Assembly (NCBI GenBank): GCA_007119035.1
Contig: SKQL01000003.1
Coordinates: 1-37,290 of the forward strand
Direction: 5' to 3'
Length of the DNA: 37,290 bases
DNA from: Nitriliruptorales bacterium
Lineage (GTDB): Bacteria > Actinomycetota > Nitriliruptoria > Euzebyales > Egibacteraceae
Shown here: positions 1 to 8,455 of the stretch, in pieces
Layout: every line of letters begins with the position of its first letter
How positions within the stretch are numbered: position 1 is the stretch's first letter
The notes under the pieces: model-generated
What the model was told of the DNA's origin: nothing
The model's input: the letters and a program-made list of their open reading frames with translations, nothing else
Databases searched by the model: none
Made by a program: the position numbers and the translations under genes

Positions 1-20
1 GGACGAACGGAGACACCGAC

Positions 21-548
21 TTGGCTAGGGCAGCAGGCGACGGTTCGCAGGAGGAGCGAGGCGGGGCGGTCGACGCGCGAGCGGCTTCGACCGACGCCGC
101 CGAGACCGAGCAGAGCGGGCTCAGTGCCGCGGCGAAGGCCGTCGCGGAGGACATCAGCACGCTCGTGCGCGCAGAGATCGACATGGCGAAGGCGGAGGTC
201 TCGCAGGGCGTAAAGGCGAAGACGACAGGCATCGGCCTTGTCCTCGCCGCCGCGGTGCTCGCCTGGCTCGCGGTGCAGGGGCTGCTGATCGCCGCGGGCC
301 TCGCCCTCGCGCTGGTGCTGCCGGGATGGGCGGCCGCACTGGTCGTCGCGGGCGCTCTACTGCTCCTCGGCATCATCCTGGCACTGGTCGCGCGTCCGAA
401 GCTACGGGCGCAGGTCGGCGTGTCCGAGGCCAAGCGCCAGGCACAAGCCGACGTGGACTACACGAAATCGCGGCTACAGGCGCCGCGCACCAAGCAGCAG
501 GTTCAGGAGGACATCACGTGGACCAAGTCACATCTGAGCCGCAGGTAG
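21..548 (+). CDS. Phage holin family protein (holin superfamily III, DUF1469-like)
   Basis: The 175-aa protein has an acidic, low-complexity N-terminus (about residues 1-45), an amphipathic helix with VRAEIDMAKAEV (about 50-60), two strongly hydrophobic segments (about 68-90 and 95-123), and a basic C-terminal tail with a repeated YTKSRL / WTKSHL element. This is the layout of the actinobacterial 'phage holin family' proteins, small membrane proteins that are mostly not phage-derived and whose function is unknown. The start is TTG with GGAG eight bases upstream (9-12); the window begins just before it, so the promoter is not visible. Its 3' end overlaps the next gene by 31 nt, so the two are very probably co-translated. 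The family call rests on topology and the motif near the first helix, not on a search. Confidence 0.75.
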   Translation: MARAAGDGSQEERGGAVDARAASTDAAETEQSGLSAAAKAVAEDISTLVRAEIDMAKAEVSQGVKAKTTGIGLVLAAAVLAWLAVQGLLIAAGLALALVLPGWAAALVVAGALLLLGIILALVARPKLRAQVGVSEAKRQAQADVDYTKSRLQAPRTKQQVQEDITWTKSHLSRR

Positions 549-940
549 GCAACGGCGAACTCGACGAGGAACGCGCGGCGGTCCTGGCCGCGCGCGATCG
601 GCTTGGGCACGATCTGGACCGACTCGACTCGGAGGTGCGGGCACAAGTGGCTGGTGGCGTACAGACAGCGGTATACAAGCTAGGAGCGGCGGTGGCGGCT
701 TTCGCAGCTGCAGCCATCGTCCGGAAGGCATTGGGAGCCGCCTGGAAGGGCGCCCGCAAGGGCGATCCCCCCGAGGACCCCGTGGACCCGTCGACCTCCT
801 GGGGCGACGCGCTCGCGTGGACGGCCGCCACCGCGGTCGGTGTAGGGGTCGCGAAGCTCATCGCCGCCCGCGGCACCGCCGCGGGGTGGGAGCGTGCGAC
901 GGGCTCACGGCCTCCGGGGAAGGGCCCCTCACCCACGTAG
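518..940 (+). CDS. DUF3618-like / DUF4235 membrane-associated protein
   Basis: The 140-aa protein starts at a GTG preceded by a perfect AGGAGG (505-510) seven bases upstream, inside the end of the holin-like gene. The longer open frame reaching back to 326 has no such site and lies in a shadow frame. Residues about 15-45 (ELDEERAAVLAARDRLGHDL) look like the helical DUF3618 segment. The rest matches the DUF4235 pattern: YKLGAAVAAFAAAAIVRKAL helix, an aromatic 'W' followed by a PP-containing acidic turn (DPPEDPVDPS), a second hydrophobic helix ending in AKLIAARGTAAGWERATG, then a proline-rich end. DUF4235 proteins are uncharacterised and often sit beside DUF1469 and DUF3618 genes in actinobacteria, as here. 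A role in envelope stress or cell-surface maintenance is only a guess. Confidence 0.7.
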   Translation: MDQVTSEPQVGNGELDEERAAVLAARDRLGHDLDRLDSEVRAQVAGGVQTAVYKLGAAVAAFAAAAIVRKALGAAWKGARKGDPPEDPVDPSTSWGDALAWTAATAVGVGVAKLIAARGTAAGWERATGSRPPGKGPSPT

Positions 941-964
941 GGCGACGAGCGGTCACTCACAGAC

Positions 965-1714
965 TCAGGTCTCGTCGACTGAGCGAACCCACTCCGCGGC
1001 GTCCTCGATCAGCGGGTAGAGGAGACTCCACGCGTCGACCCCACCAGCCCACCCGGGGGGGTCCCCGAGCAGGCGCAAGGTACCCGCGGGTGTCCTGGGG
1101 GGCGCGGTCGGGGGCACGAAGATGTCATCGATCGAGCCCCGCGGCGCAGTCCACCCCTGAGCGCCCAGATCTTGCAGGCCCAATCCAGGCGCCACGTCAC
1201 CCTGTGTACGGCGCCGCCGAGCGGCACTGAGCTCGGACAGCAGGCGCTCGCGGCCCCGACCCCGCATCTGCAGGAGGGCGAACGGATCCTCCTCGAGACG
1301 CTCCGCCACCGCCTCCCACAGGCCTGCAGCGTGACTGCACGGCCACGTCTCGTCGTCACAGTCACAGGCGACCTCGAGCTCCCCGAGCCGTGGGAACACA
1401 CGCACGTCGGCCGACAGCTCCGCGTCGAGCGAGTCGGGAGCGTGCCCCGCGAGCAGGCGCGCGGTGTGACGCACCTGTCTGGCCAGCGTCTCGACGATCT
1501 GGCTCCATGCCTCATCGCCCAGCACGGGCATCGTCACGGTGACGGAGTACGGCGTGGCCCGGTCGCCTTGGACCCGAACGCCCGCACCGCCGGGGAACAC
1601 CCGCAGGTTCGAGACCCGCCCGGCCCGGTGGTAGGCCCGGCCCTGGTGGACCCGACGGGCCGCGCGGGGGTCGGAGCCCTCGACGAGCTCGCGCCATGCG
1701 TCAGTCCATTCCAC
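965..1714 (-). CDS. SWIM zinc-finger family protein
   Basis: The protein has 249 aa from GTG at 1714. The zinc-binding SWIM signature CxCx(n)CxH is visible at about residues 114-127 as CDCDDETWPCSHAAGLW. The N-terminal part contains a small domain rich in beta-strands (RVHQGRAYHRAGRVSNLRV) typical of the SWIM proteins paired with SNF2 helicases. I chose the GTG start because it follows the helicase stop codon (TGA at 1719-1717) by only two bases, with AGGAGG ten bases upstream inside the helicase gene. An ATG at 1750 would give an unneeded overlap. SWIM modules bind DNA or protein partners; the likely role is as an accessory subunit to the upstream helicase. The exact function is unknown. Confidence 0.85.
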   Translation of the reverse strand: MEWTDAWRELVEGSDPRAARRVHQGRAYHRAGRVSNLRVFPGGAGVRVQGDRATPYSVTVTMPVLGDEAWSQIVETLARQVRHTARLLAGHAPDSLDAELSADVRVFPRLGELEVACDCDDETWPCSHAAGLWEAVAERLEEDPFALLQMRGRGRERLLSELSAARRRRTQGDVAPGLGLQDLGAQGWTAPRGSIDDIFVPPTAPPRTPAGTLRLLGDPPGWAGGVDAWSLLYPLIEDAAEWVRSVDET

Positions 1715-1716
1715 GA

Positions 1717-4698
1717 TCAGCTCGCCTCCTCGAAGGGCTCCGCGCTCCATCCGTCGTCGTCGAGTTCCGCGATGGAGGCGTCAGCCCCGAGGGCGAACAG
1801 CTCGGAGAGCTCCTCGTCGCCGAGCTCGGTGATCCATGCCTCGCCCGCGCCGACGACGGAGTCCGCTAGCGCGCGCTTGGACTCGAGGACGTCGGCGATC
1901 CGCTCCTCGACGGTCCCGGAGGTAACGAGCTTGTGCACCTCCACGGTGCGGTGCTGGCCGATCCGATGGGCGCGATCGGTCGCCTGGTCCTCCACCGCGG
2001 GATTCCACCAACGGTCGTAGTGAACGACGTGCGTGGCAGCGGTGAGGTTGAGGCCGGTCCCGCCCGCACGGAGGCTCACCACGAGCGCGGGGGTCGCCGT
2101 CGTGCCCGCCTCTCCCTGGAAGGAGGCGACCATCCGGTCGCGCGCACCGGCGGCGACACCACCGTGGAGCATCGGCACCTCCACCCCGAGGTCGGCGGAG
2201 AGCTGTCGCGCGAGGAGGCGACCCATAGCGACGTACTGGGTGAAGATGAGCACCTGGTCACCGGCCCCCACCGCCTCGACGACGATGTCCTCGCAGACGG
2301 CGAGCTTGCCGGAACGACCGTGCAGGACCGGGTCGACCTCCCCCGCCGCCTGGGCAGGATGGTTGCAGACCTGCTTGAGCTTGGTGAGCAGCGCGAGGAT
2401 CCGTCCGCGGCGCTCCATCTCCGTCACCTCGGCGAGCGCCCCCTCCGAGAGCACGTCGTCGACCGCGGCCTGGTAGCTGTCGGCTTGCTCAGGCGTGAGC
2501 GGGCACGCGACCGTCCGCTCGATCTTCTCCGGTAGGTCCGAGATCACGTTCGGGTCGGTCTTCTCCCGCCGCAAGATGAACGGGGCCACCAGGCGGCGCA
2601 GTCGCGTCGCCGCGACGGGGTCGCGGCGTTTCTCGATGGGGCTCACGAATCGACGGCCGAACCGGGCCTTGCTGCCTAGCAGACCCGGGTTCGTGATGTC
2701 CATGAGCGACCACAGCTCCGAGAGACGATTCTCGAGTGGGGTCCCCGTCAGGGCCACGCGGTGATCCGCGGGCAGGCTGCGCACCGCCCTCGCACCGGCG
2801 GTGGTCGGGTTCTTCACCTGCTGCGCCTCGTCGAGGGCGACAACGTCCCAGTCGACGCTCGCAAGGAGATCGGCGTCCCGACGCAGGGTCCCGTAGGTGG
2901 TCAGGTACACGCCGGTCGCGCCGGCGACCGTGCTCGCACGCTCGGGCCCGTGATGGCGGGTGACGGCCAGCCCGGGAGCGAAGCGCGCCATCTCGCGCTC
3001 CCAGTTTCCGACCACCGAGGTGGGGCAGACGACGAGGTGCGCGGCGTGGGCGTCGCGCTCGAGCAGGTAGCCGATCAGCTCGATCGTCTTGCCGAGGCCC
3101 ATGTCGTCCGCGAGGACCGCCCCGAACCCCGCCTTGCCCATTCCGTGCAACCACGCCACTCCCCGCTGCTGATAGGGCCTCAGCTCACCGACGAACCCAT
3201 CCGGCGTGGCGGAGACCGAAGGCAGTTCTGCGGCGTCGCGCAAGCGGTCGAGTTGTACCGCCACACGCCCGTCGGCGACGACCTCGGCCTCCGCGTCGTT
3301 GCCGGTCGGCCCGTCCCAGCCGGCGGGCTGGGTGCCCGCGAGCGCGAGCGAGAGCGCCTCGGCGAGCCCGAGCGTCCCCGGTGGGACGAGATTGCGCAGC
3401 CGCTCGACCTCGTCGGGATCCAGGCGAACCCAGCGGTCCCGCCAGCGCACGAGCGGCTGGCCCGACGCGTAGAGGTCCGCGAGCTCCTCGGAGGACAGCG
3501 GGTCGTCGCCCAACGCGATCTCCCACCGGTAGCCGACCTCGTTCTCATCTCCGGGCTCGGCCGCGGTCTCGTCCCCTTGGTCCTCGGCGCCCACCCGGAG
3601 ACGCAGGCGCAGGGCACCCTCGTCGATGTCCGCGGGCAGCCGGACGACGATCCCCGCGCCGCTCAGCAGGGGTGCCGCATCGCTGATGAACTCCCACGCC
3701 TGCTTGATGTCGAGCTCCACTGACTCCGGAACCGCTTCCGAGAGCGCGGCCTCCAGCGGGCCGAAGACCCGCGAGCAGCGTCCGAGGCCCGCGAGCAGCG
3801 TCTCCTGGCGGCGCGCGCTGTCCTCGTCACCGTCCCCACGGCCCCACACCTCCGACGCAGGCAGAAGCTCGCCGGTCTCCGTCCGCACTCCGAGGTCGAG
3901 TCGCCACGGTCGCTGCTCGTCGTACGGGGCGTGCAGACGCAGCTCGGTGAGACCGTCCGCGTCCGAGGTGGCGATCGACCGCTGCCACTCCGTGACCCCC
4001 GCGACGAGGTCGGCTGCCCCCTCGCGCAACGGCACGGAGCTGTCAGCGGGGTCGCGTAGCGCCTCCTCCCAGCGGGCTGTCCACGGTAGGACACGTCCGC
4101 GGGGACGCCCCGCGCTCGGATCCTTCGTCCCACGACGTCCCGCTGTGTCCGCCACCGCGTCGCAGAAGGCCTCGAGCAGCTCCGTGGGCGCCCACACGCG
4201 GCCCGGGCCCAGGGGGACCGCATGAGCGGCAGGAGGCATAGCCGCTGCCAGGCGCGCGAGCGCCGCAGCCGAGTCCTCGTCCGCCGACGGCAGCGTCCGC
4301 CATACCCCGTGGGCGACGCCGTCCTCGTCGAGCGTCAGTGAGGGCACCACATGGTGGCCCCGGATCAGGCGAGCCGCGACGCGCGCGGCCACCGCCCAGA
4401 CCTGCGCGCCGGGGGGCGTGCGCCGTAGCCCCCCCACCTGCCCCGCGGGCATGGCGAGGAGGCGTGGGAGGGCCTCGTCCGGGGCGAAGGACAACGTGGG
4501 GACATCAGCGATCCCCACCGCGTCGTCGAGCCCGTGGAGGGCAAGGGCTCGTGTGCCGGTCACTCCCCCCTCAAAGCCCAGTAGTCGCGCCGCGTCCCCC
4601 AACCCTGCATCGCCCCCGTCCGAGAGGTACAGGATGAGCCGACCCGCTGCGGGCACCACGGCGTTGGGCGCGAACGTTAGTTGCAGTTCCGGGAGCAT
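1717..4698 (-). CDS. SNF2-family DEAD/DEAH-box helicase (ATP-dependent DNA translocase)
   Basis: The 993-aa protein carries all SNF2 ATPase motifs: Walker A DDMGLGKT (about residue 530), Walker B DEAQ in VVALDEAQQVKNP (about 620), motif III LTGTPLENRLSELWSLMD (about 650), and in the second RecA lobe QVLIFTQY, RAGGTGLNLTAA and DRAHRIGQ (about 913). The first 500 residues correspond in size and place to the SNF2-associated N-terminal region found in bacterial HepA/RapA-like relatives. Such proteins translocate on duplex DNA and remodel nucleoprotein or stalled transcription complexes; the substrate of this one is unknown. The ATG start is preceded by AAGGGGG. It is followed at a two-base interval by the SWIM-domain gene, a pairing common in actinobacteria, which supports a joint function in DNA repair or remodelling. 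Confidence 0.93.
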   Translation of the reverse strand: MLPELQLTFAPNAVVPAAGRLILYLSDGGDAGLGDAARLLGFEGGVTGTRALALHGLDDAVGIADVPTLSFAPDEALPRLLAMPAGQVGGLRRTPPGAQVWAVAARVAARLIRGHHVVPSLTLDEDGVAHGVWRTLPSADEDSAAALARLAAAMPPAAHAVPLGPGRVWAPTELLEAFCDAVADTAGRRGTKDPSAGRPRGRVLPWTARWEEALRDPADSSVPLREGAADLVAGVTEWQRSIATSDADGLTELRLHAPYDEQRPWRLDLGVRTETGELLPASEVWGRGDGDEDSARRQETLLAGLGRCSRVFGPLEAALSEAVPESVELDIKQAWEFISDAAPLLSGAGIVVRLPADIDEGALRLRLRVGAEDQGDETAAEPGDENEVGYRWEIALGDDPLSSEELADLYASGQPLVRWRDRWVRLDPDEVERLRNLVPPGTLGLAEALSLALAGTQPAGWDGPTGNDAEAEVVADGRVAVQLDRLRDAAELPSVSATPDGFVGELRPYQQRGVAWLHGMGKAGFGAVLADDMGLGKTIELIGYLLERDAHAAHLVVCPTSVVGNWEREMARFAPGLAVTRHHGPERASTVAGATGVYLTTYGTLRRDADLLASVDWDVVALDEAQQVKNPTTAGARAVRSLPADHRVALTGTPLENRLSELWSLMDITNPGLLGSKARFGRRFVSPIEKRRDPVAATRLRRLVAPFILRREKTDPNVISDLPEKIERTVACPLTPEQADSYQAAVDDVLSEGALAEVTEMERRGRILALLTKLKQVCNHPAQAAGEVDPVLHGRSGKLAVCEDIVVEAVGAGDQVLIFTQYVAMGRLLARQLSADLGVEVPMLHGGVAAGARDRMVASFQGEAGTTATPALVVSLRAGGTGLNLTAATHVVHYDRWWNPAVEDQATDRAHRIGQHRTVEVHKLVTSGTVEERIADVLESKRALADSVVGAGEAWITELGDEELSELFALGADASIAELDDDGWSAEPFEEAS

Positions 4699-4777
4699 CG
4701 TCCCCCTTGTGAGCTCCAGACGACGGACCCTCCCACGCTATACGCGCTCGAGGCTCACCGCCCTACCTCGAAGCCGC

Positions 4778-5299
4778 CTACTCGAATTCGGCGATCAGGT
4801 CCCGGACCGCATCGGCGGGCACCTGATCGCCTTCGGCCTGGGCGAGCAGGTCACGCAGGCGGGCCACGAGGGCAGCTCGGTCGGGTGAGCGCACGCTCAG
4901 GCGCTGGACCGCCCGATCCCGTGCCCGGCGGTCCAGCGCGGCGGTGCGGCGCGCCTCCCGCGAGGGCTCGAACAGCGTGGCCTGATCCGTCCCGGCGTCC
5001 GGTGTGCCCTCGAACTCCGCCGTGGAGGTGCCCGCGAGCGTCGCGGCCCACCAGATAAGCCCCCGGTCCCAGGAGACGCCTGCCGGCCGTCGTTGGGGCA
5101 CCCGACCCGAGAACGCTACGTCGGCTATGGCCCCGATCACCACGTCACGCGTGAACGCGTCGTCTTCGAAGCGCTCCTTGAGGTCGTCGACGAAACGACT
5201 GTCGGGCGGCTGGCCGGTGAGGCGATCCGCCGCCTCCGCCAGGACGGGGCGGGAGCGCTGGAGCCAGGCCCACGCGTACTGGGGGGGACGTTGTGACAT
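4778..5299 (-). CDS. Unrecognised 173-aa protein upstream of the SNF2 helicase
   Basis: I do not recognise this family. The 173-aa protein is soluble by composition, with no signal peptide or membrane segment. Residues about 1-50 are mixed helical (AWAWLQRSRPVLAEAADRL, then DDLKERFEDDAFTRDVVIGA). Residues about 68-80 contain a Trp-rich turn (VSWDRGLIWWAATLAG). The second half is an Arg/Ala/Asp-rich helical stretch ending in AEGDQVPADAVRDLIAEFE. Codon use is like its neighbours and the opposite-strand frames are less plausible, so it is probably a real gene. ATG at 5299 is used; the ribosome site is weak. It lies 79 nt upstream of the helicase and 55 nt downstream of the ABC permease, all on the same strand, so it is probably co-transcribed with the helicase-SWIM pair. 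Confidence 0.6.
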   Translation of the reverse strand: MSQRPPQYAWAWLQRSRPVLAEAADRLTGQPPDSRFVDDLKERFEDDAFTRDVVIGAIADVAFSGRVPQRRPAGVSWDRGLIWWAATLAGTSTAEFEGTPDAGTDQATLFEPSREARRTAALDRRARDRAVQRLSVRSPDRAALVARLRDLLAQAEGDQVPADAVRDLIAEFE

Positions 5300-5354
5300 T
5301 ACCGCAGGGTCACGATTCGCGGCGACGAATGCAAGGACCCCGCACGGCGCCTCG

Positions 5355-6203
5355 TCAGCTCAGCACCCGACGCTTGAAGCCCCGGATGCCGAGCAGGCAC
5401 GAGCCGATGGTGAAGAGCGTCAGCGCGCCGAGGATCGCCCACGGGGGCATGTGGGGGAACTGGGGCGTCAGGGCGAAGCGGAAGCCCTCCGCGATGTAGA
5501 CGAGCGGGTTCGCGAGCACCGCGACCTGCAGCCAGCGGATGGTCTCGAGCTCAGCCCATGGGAAGTACGTGGCGCCGAGGAAGGTCGCGGGCAGGATCAC
5601 CACGCTGAACATCAGCGGCACGTCGTCGGGCTCCACGTACGTGCCCATCACCAGTCCCAGCGCGGAGCCGAGCACGGACGCCATGAGGAGCACCACCACG
5701 AGGACGAGCCAGGAGATCTCGAGCTGGACGGCCTCGGCAGGGACGATCGCGACGATGGGCGCGACGATCGCCGCGGCGACGAGTCCCTGCGCGGCGCCGG
5801 CGGTGATCTTCTCCATCGCGACCGCCCACACGGGCAGGGGGGCCATGATGCGGTCCTCGATCTCCTTCGTGTAGCCGAACTCATGGACCAGCGGGAGCGC
5901 GACGGCCTGCACGCCCTTGATCAGGATCGCGATCGCGAGCACCCCCGGCACGAGGATGTCGGTGAACGACCCGCCGTCGGTGGACCCGCCGAAATCCCGG
6001 CCGATGGACGGGAGCACATAGGTGAACACGAAGACGAGCAGCAGCGGCTGGCTCACCGTCCGGACCATGAAGCGGCCGCGCTCCTTGGTCAGCACGCGCA
6101 GATCCCGCATCAGAAGGCCCGCGAACGCGACGGTCGCCGCGTGACGGTCGCTGCGGTCACGAGCAGTGGACGGGATCGCCGGGTATCCGGCTCCCTCACT
6201 CAC
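5355..6203 (-). CDS. ABC-2 type transporter permease
   Basis: The 282-aa integral membrane protein has about six hydrophobic segments, among them PLLLVFVFTYVLPSI, LVPGVLAIAILIKGVQAVAL, SWLVLVVVLLMASVLGSALG, MFSVVILPATFLGATYFPWA and ILGALTLFTIGSCLLGI, after a hydrophilic N-terminus of about 45 residues. This is the ABC-2 (daunorubicin-type DrrB) fold. It would form the channel of an exporter with the adjacent ATPase; the substrate cannot be deduced. The GTG start overlaps the ATPase stop by 8 nt, with GGAGG seven bases upstream, so the two are translationally coupled. The PFAM-typical signature YFPWAELETIRWLQVAVLANP, where permeases of this class carry their conserved 'P..NPlvy' stretch, is present near residue 215. 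Confidence 0.9.
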   Translation of the reverse strand: MSEGAGYPAIPSTARDRSDRHAATVAFAGLLMRDLRVLTKERGRFMVRTVSQPLLLVFVFTYVLPSIGRDFGGSTDGGSFTDILVPGVLAIAILIKGVQAVALPLVHEFGYTKEIEDRIMAPLPVWAVAMEKITAGAAQGLVAAAIVAPIVAIVPAEAVQLEISWLVLVVVLLMASVLGSALGLVMGTYVEPDDVPLMFSVVILPATFLGATYFPWAELETIRWLQVAVLANPLVYIAEGFRFALTPQFPHMPPWAILGALTLFTIGSCLLGIRGFKRRVLS

Positions 6204-7185
6204 GGAGGTCCCTCCCTGTCAGTGCGATGAAGACCGACTCGAGCGTGGGCTCGGAGACGCTCACATCCCTGATCGTCGCGCCAGTGGCCTGCGCGCTCGC
6301 GAGCAGCGGGGGCAGCATCCCCGTCACCACGGGGGCGAAGACCCGGACGCCATTGTCGCGCACATCGGTGCGCGACACGCCGGGCACCCGGGTCAGCGCC
6401 CGGGCGAGCTCGTCGAGATCGCCATCGGCTGCGATATCGACGACCGAGTCCGCGTCGAGCCCGGCTTTGAGCTCCGACGGCGTGCCGAGCGCGAGCATCG
6501 CCCCCGAGTCTATGATCCCGAGGCGGTCGCACAGCCGGTCGGCCTCCTCCATGTAGTGGGTGGTGAGGACGATGGTCTGCCCCGCGCCGTGCAGGTCTCG
6601 CAGGAGATCCCACAGCGCGATGCGGCTTTGGGGATCGAGCCCGGTCGTGGGCTCGTCGAGGAAGAGCACACGAGGCTCGTGCAGCAGGGCGCGGGCGACC
6701 ATGAGCCGCTGGGCCATGCCGCCTGACAGGGTCCCGACCTTGCGCGTCGCCTTGTCGGTGAGCTGGAAGCGAGCGAGCAACTCGTCGGTCCGTGCGCGGG
6801 CACCGGCACGGTCGATCCCGAAGTACCGCCCGTGGAAGTACAGGTTCTCCCAGACGTTGAGGCTGCGGTCTAGCGTGTTGGTCTGCGGCACGACGCCGAT
6901 CTCCCGCTTCGCCTTGGAGGGCCTGCGGACGACATCGACCCCGCCGACCAGAGCCCGGCCCCCGGTCGGCACCACCCGGGTCGTGAGCATGCCGATCGTC
7001 GTGGTCTTGCCCGCACCGTTGGGGCCGAGCAACCCGAAGATCTCGCCCGAGGCGACTTCGAGGTCGAGCCCGACCACCGCGGTGAGCCCATCGGGGAAGG
7101 TCTTCGTGAGGCCCTCGGTCGACACTGCGGCATCCGCTTCCTGTGATCCTCGACGGGGGTCGGGGTCCGAGTCGACGCGCGTCAC
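6196..7185 (-). CDS. ABC transporter ATP-binding protein (DrrA-like)
   Basis: The protein has 329 aa from GTG at 7185. Walker A is GLLGPNGAGKTTTIGML (about residues 50-65), the signature is TLSGGMAQRLMVARALLHEP, Walker B is VLFLDEPTTGLDPQSR, and the switch histidine is in IVLTTHYMEEADRLC. The C-terminal about 80 residues (AADGDLDELARALTRVPG onwards) match the DUF4162-type tail of DrrA-like exporters. The open frame continues far upstream through the preceding gene, but the GTG chosen gives the usual family length of about 330 aa and lies 5 nt after the glycosylase stop at 7191. With the downstream permease it forms a two-gene exporter for an unknown, probably hydrophobic, compound. Confidence 0.92.
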   Translation of the reverse strand: MTRVDSDPDPRRGSQEADAAVSTEGLTKTFPDGLTAVVGLDLEVASGEIFGLLGPNGAGKTTTIGMLTTRVVPTGGRALVGGVDVVRRPSKAKREIGVVPQTNTLDRSLNVWENLYFHGRYFGIDRAGARARTDELLARFQLTDKATRKVGTLSGGMAQRLMVARALLHEPRVLFLDEPTTGLDPQSRIALWDLLRDLHGAGQTIVLTTHYMEEADRLCDRLGIIDSGAMLALGTPSELKAGLDADSVVDIAADGDLDELARALTRVPGVSRTDVRDNGVRVFAPVVTGMLPPLLASAQATGATIRDVSVSEPTLESVFIALTGRDLRE

Positions 7186-7190
7186 GTGGG

Positions 7191-8444
7191 CTATCCGAGC
7201 TCGAGCGAGGGCTGGCCGCTCCCGGCGCCCTGGGCGGTCACCGCAGCCAGGGGCTCGAGCAGATCCTGCTGGCCGGGAGCCGGCGCTGGCGGCACCGTGG
7301 GTCGGTGGGAGACCTCGATGGTACCGAGACCGAGCCAGGCGGCCATGCGCCCGAGCTCGTGCGCGAGCGCGGGCACGGCGACGTCGAGGTCCGCGGCGGG
7401 CTCGCCCCACGCGTGACGTACGAGCAGGCGACCCTGCTCGCGGGCGGCCTTCAAGTCCACCCTTGCCACGAGGCGATCCCCGAGGAGGAACGGCAGCACG
7501 TAGTACCCGTGGGTGCGTTCGGCGGCGGGCACGTAGATCTCCAAGCGGAACACGAAGCCGAACAAGCGCTCGGTGCGGGGCCGGTGCCACACGAGGGAGT
7601 CGAACGGGCTGAGCAGTGCCTGTGCGCCCGGGGCGGGGGGCAGGTGGGCGTGGGGGTGCAGGTACGCACGCTCGTCGATCCCCTCGATCTCGGCCTCTTC
7701 GAGGCTGCCCTCCGCGACGAGGTCTGCGAGGAGGCGCCGGGCGGGCGCGGCGGGAAGCCGGAAGTAGTCGGCGAGGTCGGCCGCGGTACCGACGCCGCAC
7801 GCGCGCGCGGCTCGCAGCAGCAACTCCCGGTGCGCCTCCTCAGGGCCCGGGGTGGGCGTCGACAGGACACGAGCTGGTAGGACCCGCTCGGCGAGGTCGT
7901 ACACGCGCGTGAAGTGACGCCGATCCGCGATGGCCAACCGCCCGGTGGCGAACAGAGCCTCGCACGCCGCCTTCCCCGGGGACCAACCCCACCACGGCCC
8001 GTTCCGTGATCCCGCGCCGGAGAGCTCCGATGCAGCCAGCGGGCCGCGCTCGGCGATCTCGGCCTCCACGGACGCGAGGAACCCGGGAGGCGCGTCCGCG
8101 AGCCGCCGGTCGATGGTCCGTCGGGCGTACTCGGCACCGCGATGGCGGAGGAGCGGCTGCAGCTCCACAGGCGCGTAGGAGGCCTGGTGGGCCCAGCACT
8201 CGAAGACCTCCCCGCGCTCGTAGACGTGGCGATGGAGCAGGTCGGCCGGGTACGCGCCCAGACGGCTGTACAGGGCGATCTCGTGCGCCCGCGCCAGGAC
8301 ATTGACGCAGTCGATCTGAACGGAGGAGACCTGCCCGAACAGCCGGCGCAGGTGCCGCGCATCGACGCGTCCGGGCCGCGCGTCGGCCAGGCCAGCAGCC
8401 GCGACCGCGGCGCCCCGCGCCTCGGCGAGGGAGAGCGCGCGCAT
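7191..8444 (-). CDS. Winged-helix DNA glycosylase of the AlkX/YcaQ (HTH_42) family
   Basis: The 417-aa protein matches the size and sequence pattern of the HTH_42 family, which includes E. coli YcaQ (AlkX) and Streptomyces AlkZ, glycosylases that unhook DNA interstrand crosslinks and remove bulky alkyl adducts. Near residue 38 it has the catalytic Q-hydrophobic-D motif as VQID, followed by the family stretch VNVLARAHEIALYSRLGAY and VFECWAHQASYAP. QxD places it with YcaQ rather than AlkZ (QxQ). The ATG start at 8444 lies 11 nt after the leuD stop; the longer open frame into leuD is rejected because it would translate leuD out of frame. It is an unexpected passenger in a leucine operon, followed directly by an exporter, which could together suit genotoxin defence, but this is inference. 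Confidence 0.88.
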   Translation of the reverse strand: MRALSLAEARGAAVAAAGLADARPGRVDARHLRRLFGQVSSVQIDCVNVLARAHEIALYSRLGAYPADLLHRHVYERGEVFECWAHQASYAPVELQPLLRHRGAEYARRTIDRRLADAPPGFLASVEAEIAERGPLAASELSGAGSRNGPWWGWSPGKAACEALFATGRLAIADRRHFTRVYDLAERVLPARVLSTPTPGPEEAHRELLLRAARACGVGTAADLADYFRLPAAPARRLLADLVAEGSLEEAEIEGIDERAYLHPHAHLPPAPGAQALLSPFDSLVWHRPRTERLFGFVFRLEIYVPAAERTHGYYVLPFLLGDRLVARVDLKAAREQGRLLVRHAWGEPAADLDVAVPALAHELGRMAAWLGLGTIEVSHRPTVPPAPAPGQQDLLEPLAAVTAQGAGSGQPSLELG

Positions 8445-8455
8445 CGCCCTGCGCG

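Noticed and set aside
1172-2020. Plus-strand 282-codon open frame antisense to the SWIM and helicase genes
   Set aside because: It is a high-GC shadow frame; the minus strand carries clear SWIM and SNF2 motifs.
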